Below, in pieces: positions 12,435-25,424 of a stretch of DNA of 64,000 nucleotides; position 1 is the stretch's first letter; every line of letters starts with the position of its first letter. The DNA is from Torymus aiolomorphi. Lineage: Eukaryota; Arthropoda; Insecta; Hymenoptera; Torymidae. The translations under genes were made by a program, and so were the position numbers. Below the pieces are notes generated by a model. The model did no database searches and was not told where the DNA came from. It saw only the letters and a program-made list of their open reading frames with translations. The stretch is taken from NCBI GenBank assembly GCA_036365515.1, contig CM070873.1, positions 40,059,807-40,123,806 on the forward strand, in the 5' to 3' direction.

Positions 12435-13965
12435 AAATATACCTAAAGGTTAATCGCAAACGACTTGATTGTATAAAACCGCCACGTTGACTTTTATATA
12501 TATATAATAAATTTTCTTTTGTAGAAAAATAATCCAGGTATTTTCCCTGTACAGAATATCACGAATAAAAGAACCGATAATAAACACTTTTACAATTTCA
12601 TTGTACCTACACATCCACGACAAGAAAAATGAATACCTCTAACGATCCCACATCCACCTGCGCACAGGTGTGCACGCGCTGTTCAGCCCCACCGCCATCT
12701 CCTTGACGACCGTAACGCGTACTCGCGTCCATCTTTCCCGTCATCATACTTCACTCCACTCTCCCTCTGGCTCCCTTGCTAATCCGTGTATCGCAGCCCA
12801 ATAACCTCGCCCCCGCGAAATCGGCTTAAGCCCGCGTTCGACTTATCCTCTCCCCTCTATCTCGCGTTGATTGGTTGTTAGGTATGATGCGTGCGAGCAC
12901 ACCTTTTTTTCCTTTCACCATGGGCCTGACTGTGGGAGCCGCAAGATGAGGGGTCGCGCCGCGTAGTGGGAGCGCGCGAACTAGAATCTCGCCGGCGCCG
13001 CACGCGAGGCGGGAGATTCAAAGTCGAATCTGGCGCGCACCATAGTTTCTATTTAGAACCGCGCGGAGAGTCTTTACAAATATAATATAAGTAATTAATT
13101 AATAATTAACATTAATTACGAATATCAATATGAGATTGTTATTGGGAGAATTTTTCCTCAGTATTTTTTACACAATACTTTTTAACTTACTAAATAATTT
13201 CCACTGTTTAATTTGTGCATTTCTAATGAAGTATTTACCACTTTTTGCATTTATCCCAGGCCCTCAATTTGACTCTTGTTTGACACACTGGGGTACAAAA
13301 TACTCCAAGCCCATTTTTCCTTAATTTTGAGTAAGTAAACCTAAAAGGTTAGGGGAACAGGTCTATAACGACATCAAAATTGTTAGATAAAACCAGTATC
13401 CCCTAAAGCCGGTGATATGAGGCTGAGACCGTTAGTCTGTTTGCGGCAGTTGTCCAAAGCCCAGCAGAATTTTGGATCAAGATTTTGGATCTGCAGAAGT
13501 TTGTCAGGTAAGGGTTAAAATTGATGCAACAAGAATTGATGAATTTGGAACAAGAATTGACGAAAAATACGGGGAAATTTGTTGCGAACCAGCGTAGATG
13601 CAGGTACGAAACTGCAATGTTGATTTTAATTGGCCTTTTTAGTCTGTTAAAATTTTTTTTTTAACTTTTGTGATAGTTTTATAATGTTCAAATGAACCAA
13701 ATGAAATTACATAGGTTTTGAGAAAATATTTTAGTTAAATGCATACGAAATTGAATTTACTAGAAAGCCTTGAAAACTATAGATGGTAGTCGTGAGACAT
13801 GATTTGAGAATAAAATTTTTTTTAAGTTTATCACGACACTGTTCCAGAGCAGTAAGTCTTACAAATTTTCATTTTAAATAAGGCTAATGTCAGTGAATAA
13901 AGAAAATACAGAAATTTAAATTAGTTTTCTTTCTATTAGCTGAAGGAATTTGTCGAAGATTCAAA

Positions 13966-14343
13966 ATGAAACTTCTAGTATTTCTCGTGTTGATTGTTGC
14001 TTTTTCTGCTTTATGTGAAGGTATACTGGTGAAATAAAGTCATTTAATAAGAATAATTATTCAATTTGTCTTATTCATTTTAGGAGTCGACGTTGCGCAA
14101 GGTGGAACAGCAAGAAAAAGATGTTTGGATAATTGTTATGGTAAGACTTAACTAATCTTCATAGCATCTAATTAATTTATAAGAAGGAATCGTATGTATT
14201 GAATATCGCTCTAACTAGAATTAATAATGGTTTTATTAGATGAACCTAATTTGGACGAGAGAAAGATATGCGAGGAGCAGTGCGTAAAAATATACCTAAA
14301 GGTTAATCGCAAACGACTTGATTGTATAAAACCGCCACGTTGA
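13966..14343 (+). CDS. Four-cysteine peptide, copy 8, altered C-terminal tail
   Basis: Exons 13966-14020 and 14084-14140 are normal. Exon 3 (from 14240) lacks one A in the run at 14285-14289, just after the fourth core cysteine. The frame then runs past the usual stop to TGA at 14341-14343, giving about 71 residues: the normal core to Lys54, then a different basic tail of 17 residues with a fifth cysteine at residue 66. The Pro-Lys-Gly end, and so the possible amidation signal, is lost. The first poly(A) hexamer is also changed (AATCAA at 14359-14364). The 5' exon ends at 13507 and the acceptor exon starts at 13940. It may be a decaying copy, a variant product, or a homopolymer sequencing error. 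Confidence 0.65.
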
Positions 14344-14358
14344 CTTTTATATATATAT

Positions 14359-14364
14359 AATCAA
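14359..14364 (+). promoter_or_regulatory. Mutated poly(A) hexamer of copy 8
   Basis: The site that reads AATAAA in the other units reads AATCAA here (A-to-C at 14362). The downstream AATAAA in the 3' region is still present. Confidence 0.5.
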
Positions 14365-15817
14365 TTTTCTTTTGTAGAAAAATAATCCAGGTATTTTCCT
14401 GTACAGAATATCACGAATAAAAGAACCGATAATAAACACTTTTACAATTTCATTGTACCTACACATCCACGACAAGAAAAATGAATACCTCTAACGATCC
14501 CACATCCACCTGCGCACAGGTGTGCACGCGCTGTTCAGCCCCACCGCCATCTCCTTGACCACCGTAACGCGTACTCGCGTCCTTCTTTCCCGTCATCATA
14601 CTTCACTCCACTCTCCCTCTGGCTCCCTTGCTAATCCGTGTACCAGCAGCCCAATAACCTCGCCCCCGCGAAATCGGCTTAAGCCCGCGTTCGACTTATC
14701 CTCTCCCCTCTATCTCGCGTTGATTGGTTGTTAGGTATGATGCGTGCGAGCACACCTTTTTTTCCTTTCACCATGGGCCTGACTGTGGGAGCCGCAAGAT
14801 GAGGGGTCGCGCCGCGTAGTGGGAGCGCGGGAACTAGAATCTCGCCGGCGCCGCACGCGAGGCGGGAGATTCAAAGTCGAATCTGGCGCGCACCATAGTT
14901 TCTATTTAGAACCGCGCGGAGAGTCTTTACAAATATAATATAAGTAATTAATTAATAATTAACATTAATTACGCATATCAATATGAGATTGTTATTTGGA
15001 GAATTTTTCCTCAGTATTTTTTACACAATACTTTTTAACTTACTAAATAATTTCCACTGTTTAATTTGTGCATTTCTAATGAAGTATTTACCACTTTTTG
15101 CATTTATCCCAGGCCCTCAATTTGACTCTTGTTTGACACACTGGGGTACAAAATACTCCAAGCCCATTTTTCCTTAATTTTGAGTAAGTAAACCTAAAAG
15201 GTTAGGGGAACAGGTCTATAACGACATCAAAATTGTTAGATAAAACCAGTATCCCCTAAAGCCGGTGATATGAGGCTGAGACCGTTAGTCTGTTTGCGGC
15301 AGTTGTCCAAAGCCCAGCAGAATTTTGGATCAAGATTTTGGATCTGCAGAAGTTTGTCAGGTATGGGTTAAAATTGATGCAACAAGAATTGATGAATTTG
15401 GAACAAGAATTGACGAAAAATACGGGGAAATTTGTTGCGAACCAGCGTAGATGCAGGTACGAAACTGCAATTTTGATTTTAATTGGCCTTTTTAGTCTGT
15501 TAAAATTTTTTTTTTAACTTTTGTGTAGTTTTATAATGTTCAAATGAACCAAATGAAATTACATAGGTTTTGAGAAAATATTTTAGTTAAATGCATACGA
15601 AATTGAATTTACTAGAAAGCCTTGAAAACTATAGATGGTAGTCGTGAGACATGATTTGAGAATAAAATTTTTTTTAAGTTTATCACGACACTGTTCCAGA
15701 GCAGTAAGTCTTACAAATTTTCATTTTAAATAAGGCTAATGTCAGTGAATAAAGAAAATACAGAAATTTAAATTAGTTTTCTTTCTATTAGCTGAAGGAA
15801 TTTGTCGAAGATTCAAA

Positions 15818-16159
15818 ATGAAACTTCTAGTATTTCTCGTGTTGATTGTTGCTTTTTCTGCTTTATGTGAAGGTATACTGGTGAAATAAAGTCATTTAAT
15901 AAGAATAATTATTCAATTTGTCTTATTCATTTTAGGAGTCGACGTTGCGCAAGGTGGAACAGCAAGAAAAAGATGTTTGGATAATTGTTATGGTAAGACT
16001 TAACTAATCTTCATAGCATCTAATTAATTTATAAGAAGGAATCGTATGTATTGAATATCGCTCTAACTAGAATTAATAATGGTTTTATTAGATGAACCTA
16101 ATTTGGACGAGAGAAAGATATGCGAGGAGCAGTGCGTAAAAAATATACCTAAAGGTTAA
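15818..16159 (+). CDS. Secreted four-cysteine peptide, copy 9
   Basis: Exons 15818-15872, 15936-15992 and 16092-16159 encode the standard 59-residue precursor. The donor of the non-coding first exon is GTATGG at 15361 instead of GTAAGG, an A-to-T change at intron position +4 seen only here; it should weaken, not abolish, splicing. The acceptor exon starts at 15792. Confidence 0.82.
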
Positions 16160-17672
16160 TCGCAAACGACTTGATTGTATAAAACCGCCACGTTGACTTT
16201 TATATATATATAATAAATTTTCTTTTGTAGAAAAATAATCCAGGTATTTTCCCTGTACAGAATATCACGAATAAAAGAACCGATAATAAACACTTTTACA
16301 ATTTCATTGTACCTACACATCCACGACAAGAAAAATGAATACCTCTAACGATCCCACATCCACCTGCGCACAGGTGTGCACGCGCTGTTCAGCCCCACCG
16401 CCATCTCCTTGACCACCGTAACGCGTACTCGCGTCCTTCTTTCCCGTCATCATACTTCACTCCACTCTCCCTCTGGCTCCCTTGCTAATCCGTGTACCAG
16501 CAGCCCAATAACCTCGCCCCCGCGAAATCGGCTTAAGCCCGCGTTCGACTTATCCTCTCCCCTCTATCTCGCGTTGATTGGTTGTTAGGTATGATGCGTG
16601 CGAGCACACCTTTTTTTCCTTTCACCATGGGCCTGACTGTGGGAGCCGCAAGATGAGGGGTCGCGCCGCGTAGTGGGAGCGCGCGAACTAGAATCTCGCC
16701 GGCGCCGCACGCGAGGCGGGAGATTCAAAGTCGAATCTGGCGCGCACCATAGTTTCTATTTAGAACCGCGCGGAGAGTCTTTACAAATATAATATAAGTA
16801 ATTAATTAATAATTAACATTAATTACGCATATCAATATGAGATTGTTATTGGGAGAATTTTTCCTCAGTATTTTTTACACAATACTTTTTAACTTACTAA
16901 ATAATTTCCACTGTTTAATTTGTGCATTTCTAATGAAGTATTTACCACTTTTTGCATTTATCCCAGGCCCTCAATTTGACTCTTGTTTGACACACTGGGG
17001 TACAAAATACTCCAAGCCCATTTTTCCTTAATTTTGAGTAAGTAAACCTAAAAGGTTAGGGGAACAGGTCTATAACGACATCAAAATTGTTAGATAAAAC
17101 CAGTATCCCCTAAAGCCGGTGATATGAGGCTGAGACCGATAGTCTGTTTGCGGCAGTTGTCCAAAGCCCAGCAGAATTTTGGATCAAGATTTTGGATCTG
17201 CAGAAGTTTGTCAGGTAAGGGTTAAAATTGATGCAACAAGAATTGATGAATTTGGAACAAGAATTGACGAAAAATACGGGGAAATTTGTTGCGAACCAGC
17301 GTAGATGCAGGTACGAAACTGCAATGTTGATATTAATTGGCCTTTTTAGTCTGTTAAAATTTTTTTTTTAACTTTTGTGATAGTTTTATAATGTTCAAAT
17401 GAACCAAATGAAATTACATAGGTTTTGAGAAAATATTTTAGTTAAATGCATACGAAATTGAATTTACTAGAAAGCCTTGAAAACTATAGATGGTAGTCGT
17501 GAGACATGATTTGAGAATAAAATTTTTTTTAAGTTTATCACGACACTGTTCCAGAGCAGTAAGTCTTACAAATTTTCATTTTAAATAAGGCTAATGTCAG
17601 TGAATAAAGAAAATACAGAAATTTAAATTAGTTTTCTTTCTATTAGCTGAAGGAATATGTCGAAGATTCAAA

Positions 17673-18014
17673 ATGAAACTTCTAGTATTTCTCGTGTTGA
17701 TTGTTGCTTTTTCTGCTTTATGTGAAGGTATACTGGTGAAATAAAGTCATTTAATAAGAATAATTATTCAATTTGTCTTATTCATTTTAGGAGTCGACGT
17801 TGCGCAAGGTGGAACAGCAAGAAAAAGATGTTTGGATAATTGTTATGGTAAGACTTAACTAATCTTCATAGCATCTAATTAATTTATAAGAAGGAATCGT
17901 ATGTATTGAATATCGCTCTAACTAGAATTAATAATGGTTTTATTAGATGAACCTAATTTGGACGAGAGAAAGATATGCGAGGAGCAGTGCGTAAAAAATA
18001 TACCTAAAGGTTAA
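17673..18014 (+). CDS. Secreted four-cysteine peptide, copy 10, with upstream ORF
   Basis: Exons 17673-17727, 17791-17847 and 17947-18014 encode the standard 59-residue precursor. A T-to-A change at 17657 in the 5' leader creates an ATG (17657-17659) 16 nt before the normal start and out of frame with it. That upstream frame runs 22 codons to TGA at 17723-17725, overlapping the true start, which should reduce translation of the peptide. The 5' exon ends at 17214 and the acceptor exon starts at 17647. Confidence 0.82.
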
Positions 18015-19526
18015 TCGCAAACGACTTGATTGTATAAAACCGCCACGTTGACTTTTATATATATATAATAAATTTTCTTTTGTAGAAAAATAATCCAGGT
18101 ATTTTCCCTGTACAGAATATCACGAATAAAAGAACCGATAATAAACACTTTTACAATTTCATTGTACCTACACATCCACGACAAGAAAAATGAATACCTC
18201 TAACGATCCCACATCCACCTGCGCACAGGTGTGCACGCGCTGTTCAGCCCCACCGCCATCTCCTTGACCACCGTAACGCGTACTCGCGTCCTTCTTTCCC
18301 GTCATCATACTTCACTCCACTCTCCCTCTGACTCCCTTGCTAATCCGTGTACCAGCAGCCCAATAACCTCGCCCCCGCGAAATCGGCTTAAGCCCGCGTT
18401 CGACTTATCCTCTCCCCTCTATCTCGCGTTGATTGGTTGTTAGGTATGATGCGTGCGAGCACACCTTTTTTTCCTTTCACCATGGGCCTGACTGTGGGAG
18501 CCGCAAGATGAGGGGTCGCGCCGCGTAGTGGGAGCGCGCGAACTAGAATCTCGCCGGCGCCGCACGCGAGGCGGGAGATTCAAAGTCGAATCTGGCGCGC
18601 ACCATAGTTTCTATTTAGAACCGCGCGGAGAGTCTTTACAAATATAATATAAGTAATTAATTAATAATTAACATTAATTACGCATATCAATATGAGATTG
18701 TTATTTGGAGAATTTTTCCTCAGTATTTTTTACACAATACTTTATAACTTACTAAATAATTTCCACTGTTTAATTTGTGCATTTCTAATGAAGTATTTAC
18801 CACTTTTTGCATTTATCCCAGGCCCTCAATTTGACTCTTGTTTGACACACTGGGGTACAAAATACTCCAAGCCCATTTTTCCTTAATTTTGAGTAAGTAA
18901 ACCTAAAAGGTTAGGGGAACAGGTCTATAACGACATCAAAATTGTTAGATAAAACCAGTATCCCCTAAAGCCGGTGATATGAGGCTGAGACCGTTAGTCT
19001 GTTTGCGGCAGTTGTCCAAAGCCCAGCAGAATTTTGGATCAAGATTTTGGATCTGCAGAAGTTTGTCAGGTAAGGGTTAAAATTGATGCAACAAGAATTG
19101 ATGAATTTGGAACAAGAATTGACGAAAAATACGGGGAAATTTGTTGCGAACCAGCGTAGATGCAGGTACGAAACTGCAATTTTGATTTTAATTGGCCTTT
19201 TTAGTCTGTTAAAATTTTTTTTTTAACTTTTGTGTAGTTTTATAATGTTCAAATGAACCAAATGAAATTACATAGGTTTTGAGAAAATATTTTAGTTAAA
19301 TGCATACGAAATTGAATTTACTAGAAAGCCTTGAAAACTATAGATGGTAGTCGTGAGACATGATTTGAGAATAAAATTTTTTTTATGTTTATCACGACAC
19401 TGTTCCAGAGCAGTAAGTCTTACAAATTTTCATTTTAAATAAGGCTAATGTCAGTGAATAAAGAAAATACAGAAATTTAAATTAGTTTTCTTTCTATTAG
19501 CTGAAGGAATTTGTCGAAGATTCAAA

Positions 19527-19868
19527 ATGAAACTTCTAGTATTTCTCGTGTTGATTGTTGCTTTTTCTGCTTTATGTGAAGGTATACTGGTGAAATAAAG
19601 TCATTTAATAAGAATAATTATTCAATTTGTATTATTCATTTTAGGAGTCGACGTTGCGCAAGGTGGAACAGCAAGAAAAAGATGTTTGGATAATTGTTAT
19701 GGTAAGACTTAACTAATCTTCATAGCATCTAATTAATTTATAAGAAGGAATCGTATGTATTGAATATCGCTCTAACTAGAATTAATAATGGTTTTATTAG
19801 ATGAACCTAATTTGGACGAGAGAAAGATATGCGAGGAGCAGTGCGTAAAAAATATACCTAAAGGTTAA
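19527..19868 (+). CDS. Secreted four-cysteine peptide, copy 11
   Basis: Exons 19527-19581, 19645-19701 and 19801-19868 encode the standard 59-residue precursor. The 5' exon ends at 19069 and the acceptor exon starts at 19501. From this unit to unit 15 intron 1 carries TTATGTTTATC in place of TTAAGTTTATC, a variant also seen in unit 5. Confidence 0.85.
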
Positions 19869-21378
19869 TCGCAAACGACTTGATTGTATAAAACCGCCAC
19901 GTTGACTTTTATATATATATAATAAATTTTCTTTTGTAGAAAAATAATCCAGGTATTTTCCCTGTACAGAATATCACGAATAAAAGAACCGATAATAAAC
20001 ACTTTTACAATTTCATTGTACCTACACATCCACGACAAGAAAAATGAATACCTCTAACGATCCCACATCCACCTGCGCACAGGTGTGCACGCGCTGTTCA
20101 GCCCCACCGCCATCTCCTTGACGACCGTAACGCGTACTCGCGTCCATCTTTCCCGTCATCATACTTCACTCCACTCTCCCTCTGGCTCCCTTGCTAATCC
20201 GTGTATCAGCAGCCCAATAACCTCGCCCCCGCGAAATCGGCTTAAGCCCGCGTTCGACTTATCCTCTCCCCTCTATCTCGCGTTGATTGGTTGTTAGGTA
20301 TGATGCGTGCGAGCACACCTTTTTTTCCTTTCACCATGGGCCTGACTGTGGGAGCCGCAAGATGAGGGGTCGCGCCGCGTAGTGGGAGCGCGCGAACTAG
20401 AATCTCGCCGGCGCCGCACGCGAGGCGGGAGATTCAAAGTCGAATCTGGCGCGCACCATAGTTTCTATTTAGAACCGCGCGGAGAGTCTTTACAAATATA
20501 ATATAAGTAATTAATTAATAATTAACATTAATTACGCATATCAATATGAGATTGTTATTTGGAGAATTTTTCCTCAGTATTTTTTACACAATACTTTTTA
20601 ACTTACTAAATAATTTCTACTGTTTAATTTGTGCATTTCTAATGAAGTATTTACCACTTTTTGCATTTATCCCAGGCCCTCAATTTGACTCTTGTTTGAC
20701 ACACTGGGGTACAAAATACTCCAAGCCCATTTTTCCTTAATTTTGAGTAAGTAAACCTAAAAGGTTAGGGGAACAGGTCTATAACGACATCAAAATTGTT
20801 AGATAAAACCAGTATCCCCTAAAGCCGGTGATATGAGGCTGAGACCGTTAGTCTGTTTGCGGCAGTTGTCCAAAGCCCAGCAGAATTTTGGATCAAGATT
20901 TTGGATCTGCAGAAGTTTGTCAGGTAAGGGTTAAAATTGATGCAACAAGAATTGATGAATTTGGAACAAGAATTGACGAAAAATACGGGGAAATTTGTTG
21001 CGAACCAGCGTAGATGCAGGTACGAAACTGCAATTTTGATTTTAATTGGCCTTTTTAGTCTGTTAAAATTTTTTTTTAACTTTTGTGTAGTTTTATAATG
21101 TTCAAATGAACCAAATGAAATTACATAGGTTTTGAGAAAATATTTTAGTTAAATGCATACGAAATTGAATTTACTAGAAAGCCTTGAAAACTATAGATGG
21201 TAGTCGTGAGACATGATTTGAGAATAAAATTTTTTTATGTTTATCACGACACTGTTCCAGAGCAGTAAGTCTTACAAATTTTCATTTTAAATAAGGCTAA
21301 TGTCAGTGAATAAAGAAAATACAGAAATTTAAATTAGTTTTCTTTCTATTAGCTGAAGGAATTTGTCGAAGATTCAAA

Positions 21379-21720
21379 ATGAAACTTCTAGTATTTCTCG
21401 TGTTGATTGTTGCTTTTTCTGCTTTATGTGAAGGTATACTGGTGAAATAAAGTCATTTAATAAGAATAATTATTCAATTTGTCTTATTCATTTTAGGAGT
21501 CGACGTTGCGCAAGGTGGAACAGCAAGAAAAAGATGTTTGGATAATTGTTATGGTAAGACTTAACTAATCTTCATAGCATCTAATTAATTTATAAGAAGG
21601 AATCGTATGTATTGAATATCGCTCTAACTAGAATTAATAATGGTTTTATTAGATGAACCTAATTTGGACGAGAGAAAGATATGCGAGGAGCAGTGCGTAA
21701 AAAATATACCTAAAGGTTAA
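21379..21720 (+). CDS. Secreted four-cysteine peptide, copy 12
   Basis: Exons 21379-21433, 21497-21553 and 21653-21720 encode the standard 59-residue precursor. The 5' exon ends at 20923 and the acceptor exon starts at 21353. This unit shares TTTCTACTG upstream (near 20615) with unit 14 only. Confidence 0.85.
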
Positions 21721-23230
21721 TCGCAAACGACTTGATTGTATAAAACCGCCACGTTGACTTTTATATATATATAATAAATTTTCTTTTGTAGAAAAATAAT
21801 CCAGGTATTTTCCCTGTACAGAATATCACGAATAAAAGAACCGATAATAAACACTTTTACAATTTCATTGTACCTACACATCCACGACAAGAAAAATGAA
21901 TACCTCTAACGATCCCACATCCACCTGCGCACAGGTGTGCACGCGCTGTTCAGCCCCACCGCCATCTCCTTGACGATCGTAACGCGTACTCGCGTCCTTC
22001 TTTCCCGTCATCATACTTCACTCCACTCTCCCTCTGGCTCCCTTGCTAATCCGTGTATCAGCAGCCCAATAACCTCGCCCCCGCGAAATCGGCTTAAGCC
22101 CGCGTTCGACTTATCCTCTCCCCTCTATCTCGCGTTGATTGGTTGTTAGGTATGATGCGTGCGAGCACACCTTTTTTCCTTTCACCATGGGCCTGACTGT
22201 GGGAGCCGCAAGATGAGGGTCGCGCCGCGTAGTGGGAGCGCGCGAACTAGAATCTCGCCGGCGCCGCACGCGAGGCGGGAGATTCAAAGTCGAATCTGGC
22301 GCGCACCATAGTTTCTATTTAGAACCGCGCGGAGAGTCTTTACAAATATAATATAAGTAATTAATTAATAATTAACATTAATTACGCATATCAATATGAG
22401 ATTGTTATTTGGAGAATTTTTCCTCAGTATTTTTTACACAATACTTTTTAACTTACTAAATAATTTCCACTGTTTAATTTGTGCATTTCTAATGAAGTAT
22501 TTACCACTTTTTGCATTTATCCCAGGCCCTCAATTTGACTCTTGTTTGACACACTGGGGTACAAAATACTCCAAGCCCATTTTTCCTTAATTTTGAGTAA
22601 GTAAACCTAAAAGGTTAGGGGAACAGGTCTATAACGACATCAAAATTGTTAGATAAAACCAGTATCCCCTAAAGCCGGTGATATGAGGCTGAGACCGTTA
22701 GTCTGTTTGCGGCAGTTGTCCAAAGCCCAGCAGAATTTTGGATCAAGATTTTGGATCTGCAGAAGTTTGTCAGGTAAGGGTTAAAATTGATGCAACAAGA
22801 ATTGATGAATTTGGAACAAGAATTGACGAAAAATACGGGGAAATTTGTTGCGAACCAGCGTAGATGCAGGTACGAAACTGCAATTTTGATTTTAATTGGC
22901 CTTTTTAGTCTGTTAAAATTTTTTTTTTAACTTTTGTGTAGTTTTATAATGTTCAAATGAACCAAATGAAATTACATAGGTTTTGAGAAAATATTTTAGT
23001 TAAATGCATACGAAATTGAATTTACTAGAAAGCCTTGAAAACTATAGATGGTAGTCGTGAGACATGATTTGAGAATAAAATTTTTTTTATGTTTATCACG
23101 ACACTGTTCCAGAGCAGTAAGTCTTACAAATTTTCATTTTAAATAAGGCTAATGTCAGTGAATAAAGAAAATACAGAAATTTAAATTAGTTTTCTTTCTA
23201 TTAGCTGAAGGAATTTGTCGAAGATTCAAA

Positions 23231-23572
23231 ATGAAACTTCTAGTATTTCTCGTGTTGATTGTTGCTTTTTCTGCTTTATGTGAAGGTATACTGGTGAAAT
23301 AAAGTCATTTAATAAGAATAATTATTCAATTTGTCTTATTCATTTTAGGAGTCGACGTTGCGCAAGGTGGAACAGCAAGAAAAAGATGTTTGGATAATTG
23401 TTATGGTAAGACTTAACTAATCTTCATAGCATCTAATTAATTTATAAGAAGGAATCGTATGTATTGAATATCGCTCTAACTAGAATTAATAATGGTTTTA
23501 TTAGATGAACCTAATTTGGACGAGAGAAAGATATGCGAGGAGCAGTGCGTAAAAAATATACCTAAAGGTTAA
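23231..23572 (+). CDS. Secreted four-cysteine peptide, copy 13
   Basis: Exons 23231-23285, 23349-23405 and 23505-23572 encode the standard 59-residue precursor. The 5' exon ends at 22773 and the acceptor exon starts at 23205. No lesion seen. Confidence 0.85.
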
Positions 23573-25082
23573 TCGCAAACGACTTGATTGTATAAAACCG
23601 CCACGTTGACTTTTATATATATATAATAAATTTTCTTTTGTAGAAAAATAATCCAGGTATTTTCCCTGTACAGAATATCACGAATAAAAGAACCGATAAT
23701 AAACACTTTTACAATTTCATTGTACCTACACATCCACGACAAGAAAAATGAATACCTCTAACGATCCCACATCCACCTGCGCACAGGTGTGCACGCGCTG
23801 TTCAGCCCCACCGCCATCTCCTTGACGACCGTAACGCGTACTCGCGTCCATCTTTCCCGTCATCATACTTCACTCCACTCTCCCTCTGGCTCCCTTGCTA
23901 ATCCGTGTATCAGCAGCCCAATAACCTCGCCCCCGCGAAATCGGCTTAAGCCCGCGTTCGACTTATCCTCTCCCCTCTATCTCGCGTTGATTGGTTGTTA
24001 GGTATGATGCGTGCGAGCACACCTTTTTTCCTTTCACCATGGGCCTGACTGTGGGAGCCGCAAGATGAGGGTCGCGCCGCGTAGTGGGAGCGCGCGAACT
24101 AGAATCTCGCCAGCGCCGCACGCGAGGCGGGAGATTCAAAGTCGAATCTGGCGCGCACCATAGTTTCTATTTAGAACCGCGCGGAGAGTCTTTACAAATA
24201 TAATATAAGTAATTAATTAATAATTAACATTAATTACGCATATCAATATGAGATTGTTATTTGGAGAATTTTTCCTCAGTATTTTTTACACAATACTTTT
24301 TAACTTACTAAATAATTTCTACTGTTTAATTTGTGCATTTCTAATGAAGTATTTACCACTTTTTGCATTTATCCCAGGCCCTCAATTTGACTCTTGTTTG
24401 ACACACTGGGGTACAAAATACTCCAAGCCCATTTTTCCTTAATTTTGAGTAAGTAAACCTAAAAGGTTAGGGGAACAGGTCTATAACGACATCAAAATTG
24501 TTAGATAAAACCAGTATCCCCTAAAGCCGGTGATATGAGGCTGAGACCGTTAGTCTGTTTGCGGCAGTTGTCCAAAGCCCAGCAGAATTTTGGATCAAGA
24601 TTTTGGATCTGCAGAAGTTTGTCAGGTAAGGGTTAAAATTGATGCAACAAGAATTGATGAATTTGGAACAAGAATTGACGAAAAATACGGGGAAATTTGT
24701 TGCGAACCAGCGTAGATGCAGGTACGAAACTGCAATTTTGATTTTAATTGGCCTTTTTATTCTGTTAAAATTTTTTTTTTTAACTTTTGTGTAGTTTTAT
24801 AATGTTCAAATGAACCAAATGAAATTACATAGGTTTTGAGAAAATATTTTAGTTAAATGCATACGAAATTGAATTTACTAGAAAGCCTTGAAAACTATAG
24901 ATGGTAGTCGTGAGACATGATTTGAGAATAAAATTTTTTTATGTTTATCACGACACTGTTCCAGAGCAGTAAGTCTTACAAATTTTCATTTTAAATAAGG
25001 CTAATGTCAGTGAATAAAGAAAATACAGAAATTTAAATTAGTTTTCTTTCTATTAGCTGAAGGAATTTGTCGAAGATTCAAA

Positions 25083-25424
25083 ATGAAACTTCTAGTATTT
25101 CTCGTGTTGATTGTTGCTTTTTCTGCTTTATGTGAAGGTATACTGGTGAAATAAAGTCATTTAATAAGAATAATTATTCAATTTGTCTTATTCATTTTAG
25201 GAGTCGACGTTGCGCAAGGTGGAACAGCAAGAAAAAGATGTTTGGATAATTGTTATGGTAAGACTTAACTAATCTTCATAGCATCTAATTAATTTATAAG
25301 AAGGAATCGTATGTATTGAATATCGCTCTAACTAGAATTAATAATGGTTTTATTAGATGAACCTAATTTGGACGAGAGAAAGATATGCGAGGAGCAGTGC
25401 GTAAAAAATATACCTAAAGGTTAA
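25083..25424 (+). CDS. Secreted four-cysteine peptide, copy 14
   Basis: Exons 25083-25137, 25201-25257 and 25357-25424 encode the standard 59-residue precursor. The 5' exon ends at 24625 and the acceptor exon starts at 25057. No lesion seen in exons or splice sites. Confidence 0.85.
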
